Shown: positions 5,879 to 8,491 of the stretch, piece after piece
How positions within the stretch are numbered: the first letter of the stretch is position 1
Layout: each line of letters opens with the position of its first letter
Origin: Bacillota bacterium
GTDB taxonomy: Bacteria > Bacillota > Dethiobacteria > Dethiobacterales > Dethiobacteraceae
Direction: 5' to 3'
Assembly: GCA_018725345.1 (NCBI GenBank)
Contig: QLUI01000059.1
Location: 1 to 8,491 of the forward strand
Length of the DNA: 8,491 nucleotides
Program-made: the position numbers and the translations under genes
The notes under the pieces: model-generated
The model's input: only the letters and a program-made list of their open reading frames with translations
What the model was told of the DNA's origin: nothing
The model's database searches: none

Positions 5879-8491
5879 ATTCTGCTTTACGGGCTGACTG
5901 TGCTTCCTCCCAGACCTGTTTGTAGATTTGTTTCGTCTGTTTAGCCAACTCCTGCCAGGAATATGCTGTAACCGCTCTTTCTTTAGCTTGGCGACCCAGT
6001 CGCTCTCGCAACAACGGATCAGCCAGTAACGTGCTGATTGCTGCCGATAAGGCCAGATGGTTTCCCGGTGGAAATTTTAAGCCATCGCTGCCATGACGAA
6101 CCACTTCCCCCAACCCCCCTACATCAGAAACAATCAGTGGGGCTGCTGCCGCCATAGCCTCAAGCGCCACTATACCGAAAGGCTCATACAAACTTGGCAA
6201 TACTGCAATGTCAGCAGTGGCTAACAGCCTGTTGCGCTCTTCGTCAGTCACAAAGCCGGTAAAGATTATGCTGTCGGCAACACCATGCTCCTCTGCCAGT
6301 ATTTTCAGGAAATCCAGCATCGGCCCTTTGCCACTAATCACAGCCTTAGTATTAGGGAAAAGAGGTAAGACGGAAATCAAAGCCCGCACGAGAGATTCTA
6401 CTCCTTTTTCCCGCACTAGGCGACCAATAAAATAGATGATGGCCTCTTTATCCTTAGCATATTTGCGCCGCTCTTCACCCTGCAACCGTTTTGCCATCAC
6501 CTTTTCCGGCATTACGCCGTTTTGAATAACCGAAATCTTGCTCATAGGCACAGAAAAAAGACGGGAAACTTCCTGAGCCATGAAATAACTGCAACAAATA
6601 AGCTGATCGGCACCCTCGGCCAACTTCTGCTCTTCGGCATGAATTTTTTTCTGCAACTCAGTATACAAGCCTCCGTTGCGACCGAATTCGGTCGAATGTA
6701 TAGTGACAACGAGAGGAAGTTGCCAAAAGTGCTTCAGCTTAAGAGCAGCGGCTCCTACAAGCCAGTCATGAGCGTGAAGAACCACCAGCTTATTGGCGGA
6801 AATAAGTTGCTGTGCCAAGTTAAAAAACAACAGATTTAACTGCATTACCCAGTTGTAAAAATCTATATCTTCCCCAGCCCTCTGGTAAGGAGCCAGACGG
6901 TAGACATATACGCCGTTATTTAGCTCATATGGGGCGGTATTGCCAGTACGCGAAGTCAAGACGGCTACGGGCTGCCCTTGCTTAGATAGTGTTTCGCTCA
7001 GATCCTCCACATGCCGAGCCAGTCCCCCCATAATCTCCGGAGGGTATTCCCAGGAAAGCATCAATACTGTGGGATCCGCTTCTCGATTGGATAAGATGGA
7101 AAACTGTTCCGGAACAAATGATTGTGGCTCCAATACAGGAAACAAGTCTGACCCGGTAATTTCCGCGACAGTCAATTCCGTGACGCAATTCTGCCCGCTC
7201 GAAATCATTGTGTCTAAACGACTAAAGTTTTCGAGATGAGCCAGAACCCTTTGCGTGGCATACTGATGGGTTGTTCCGGCATTGAGCATAAAAGCCCAGT
7301 CTGAGCTTTGCGCCAACAAAAGTTCCCGTGTCATCTGGTTAAGAATCAGCTTTTTCTCCGGGTCAGGCTTGGGGTGTGCGGCAGCATGACGAATTAAACA
7401 TTTTTCAGCCTGATGGTAACGCGGATAGAGCCAATCATTTTTCGGGTTCAACCAAACTTTGCTATACCCTCCTTCTCCCCAACTTGAATGGAACAGTTCA
7501 GCAGTGCTTGAACAACCGTAGGCATCAAGATAACGGGAAGGCGTGGAAAGTTTGTATATATCAGAGCATTCAGCCGCCTTGCGAAGTAAAGACTCGAGAA
7601 AATCTGGACCCTCAAACCACCAATGTCCAAAAAGCTCGGCATCATATGGTGCTGTCACCACCGGAACGACAGCCTGTCTGGCAGCCAGATGTTCAATTTG
7701 CCGCTCACGGTTAAAATGAAAGTTGGCGGCATGCTCCTGTGCCCTTTCTAACGCCCGCCAAGGGTCGTAAGGTTCTTTAGGCAGGTTATTCCCCGTCACG
7801 CGCCAATACTTTAATCCAGTGTTTATTCGAACCAGATATGGCAAAAAACGGTGAAGATAAGCTTCATCCAAGTCAAAACCTATGTCACGGTAATATTCCC
7901 TGTAATCAGGATTACCGGGATATCCGGATTGAATGCTCCAAACCTGAGAAGATGTCTCCGGATCACGGGCAAAGATAGCGACGCCAGACGATGTGCGTAC
8001 CGGAGCGTAAACGTTGTTCTGCGGTGGGGGCCAGGCGTTTTTCAAGCCGTGGGTATCCACAAAGGTAAACTCAAGCTGGTTTTCGGCTAGGATTTTATCT
8101 AGCCCAGGGAAATAGCCGCATTCCGGTAACCATATCCCCCGCGGCCGGTAACCAAAACGAGCAGAAAAGGCATCCAGCCCCACCTGAATCTGTGTGCTTA
8201 CCGCTTCATTTGTTTGCATCAGCGGCAAATAGCCATGAGTCGCACAGGTAGTAATTAGTTCAAGGTTTCCATTTTTTGCCAATGATGAGAAGCCCGCAAG
8301 AATATTACCATGGTAATATTCAATATAAGTTTGGTGCAGAGTGCTGAGACGATCTCTATAGTAGCTTGCCAGGCGGTGAAAGAGCTCCTGTCCTCTAGTA
8401 CGATTTACTTCGCTTTCTGCCAACCTAATTAGACGTTGCAAATAATCTTCGTAACGTCTAATTAGCACCGGGTGATCCAGCATCGCCAGTA
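5877..8491 (-). CDS. GH57 branching enzyme-GT4 glucan synthase fusion (5' end outside the window)
   Basis: Residues are counted from the Met at 8483. Residues 1-450 are a GH57/DUF1957 alpha-1,4-glucan branching enzyme: LITTCATHGYLPLM (76-89), GIWLPECGYFPGLD (116-129, Glu121 the likely nucleophile), APYDAELFGHWWFEGPDFL (278-296, Asp281 the likely acid/base) and FHSSWGEGGY (331-340). Residues 472-868 are a GT-B glycosyltransferase: WEYPPEIMGGLARHVEDL (478-495), HAHDWL (570-575), FIGRLVREKG (685-694) and YEPFGIVALEAMA (766-778, with the Glu-X7-Glu pair E767/E775). The second half should elongate alpha-1,4-glucan from a nucleotide-activated glucose while the first branches it. The gene is cut by the window edge. 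The frame stays open to 8491, with Leu-Ala directly before that Met, and LAMLDHPVL matches the interior of GH57 branching enzymes (LLAMLEDPLL type). The catalytic-domain start (HAHLPYVRHPE region), about 70-80 residues, is therefore missing. It is the first visible gene of the operon. Confidence 0.92.
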   Translation of the reverse strand, partial: LAMLDHPVLIRRYEDYLQRLIRLAESEVNRTRGQELFHRLASYYRDRLSTLHQTYIEYYHGNILAGFSSLAKNGNLELITTCATHGYLPLMQTNEAVSTQIQVGLDAFSARFGYRPRGIWLPECGYFPGLDKILAENQLEFTFVDTHGLKNAWPPPQNNVYAPVRTSSGVAIFARDPETSSQVWSIQSGYPGNPDYREYYRDIGFDLDEAYLHRFLPYLVRINTGLKYWRVTGNNLPKEPYDPWRALERAQEHAANFHFNRERQIEHLAARQAVVPVVTAPYDAELFGHWWFEGPDFLESLLRKAAECSDIYKLSTPSRYLDAYGCSSTAELFHSSWGEGGYSKVWLNPKNDWLYPRYHQAEKCLIRHAAAHPKPDPEKKLILNQMTRELLLAQSSDWAFMLNAGTTHQYATQRVLAHLENFSRLDTMISSGQNCVTELTVAEITGSDLFPVLEPQSFVPEQFSILSNREADPTVLMLSWEYPPEIMGGLARHVEDLSETLSKQGQPVAVLTSRTGNTAPYELNNGVYVYRLAPYQRAGEDIDFYNWVMQLNLLFFNLAQQLISANKLVVLHAHDWLVGAAALKLKHFWQLPLVVTIHSTEFGRNGGLYTELQKKIHAEEQKLAEGADQLICCSYFMAQEVSRLFSVPMSKISVIQNGVMPEKVMAKRLQGEERRKYAKDKEAIIYFIGRLVREKGVESLVRALISVLPLFPNTKAVISGKGPMLDFLKILAEEHGVADSIIFTGFVTDEERNRLLATADIAVLPSLYEPFGIVALEAMAAAAPLIVSDVGGLGEVVRHGSDGLKFPPGNHLALSAAISTLLADPLLRERLGRQAKERAVTAYSWQELAKQTKQIYKQVWEEAQSARKAE

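Noticed and set aside
6522..6839. Plus-strand open frame of 105 codons within the GT4 region
   Set aside because: It lies opposite well-conserved glycosyltransferase coding sequence and shows no recognisable motif or start signal.
7376..7714. Plus-strand open frame of 112 codons within the GH57 region
   Set aside because: It is antisense to conserved GH57 coding sequence, including the catalytic Asp region. The peptide is a shadow with no domain features.

Overview
The window holds most of one minus-strand operon for storage alpha-glucan (glycogen-type) metabolism, from about 890 to the right edge. Left of it is roughly 890 bases of gene-poor sequence with mobile-element debris. In transcription order (right to left) the operon encodes: (1) a fusion of a GH57/DUF1957 alpha-glucan branching enzyme with a GT4-type glucan synthase, whose 5' end lies outside the window; (2) a GH15 glucoamylase-like enzyme; (3) a ROK-family sugar kinase, probably a glucokinase; (4) a GH133-type amylo-alpha-1,6-glucosidase (debranching enzyme). 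Gaps between genes are only 12, 8 and 16 bases. Each downstream gene has a strong Shine-Dalgarno sequence overlapping or directly following the upstream stop, so a single transcript is likely. The promoter is not in the window.

Together the genes suggest a closed loop. The fusion protein would elongate and branch the polymer, the debranching enzyme would open branch points, the glucoamylase-like enzyme would release free glucose, and the ROK kinase would return it as glucose 6-phosphate. No phosphorylase and no nucleotide-sugar pyrophosphorylase is visible, so breakdown within this operon looks hydrolytic rather than phosphorolytic. None of the proteins has a visible signal peptide, so all should act in the cytoplasm.

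The left part (1-889) has a different character. It starts with the 3' end of a plus-strand gene (1-204), probably the tail of a transposase. Next come three degenerate tandem repeats of a TGGCTCA...CCGGAA unit with an inverted partial copy (275-361), then an AT-rich palindrome. A perfect 16-bp hairpin follows at 491-527. A minus-strand gene relic (509-779) is broken by a 13-bp tandem duplication and an in-frame stop. Two adjacent hairpins (744-770 and 779-806) share an AGGTGG core.

The host is most likely a Firmicute of the Clostridia, perhaps Peptococcaceae-like. The grounds are the strong AAGGAGG ribosome binding sites, GTG and TTG starts, medium GC content, and a GH57-GT4/GH15/ROK/GDE set of the kind I associate with that group. 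This assignment comes from memory and was not checked by a search.
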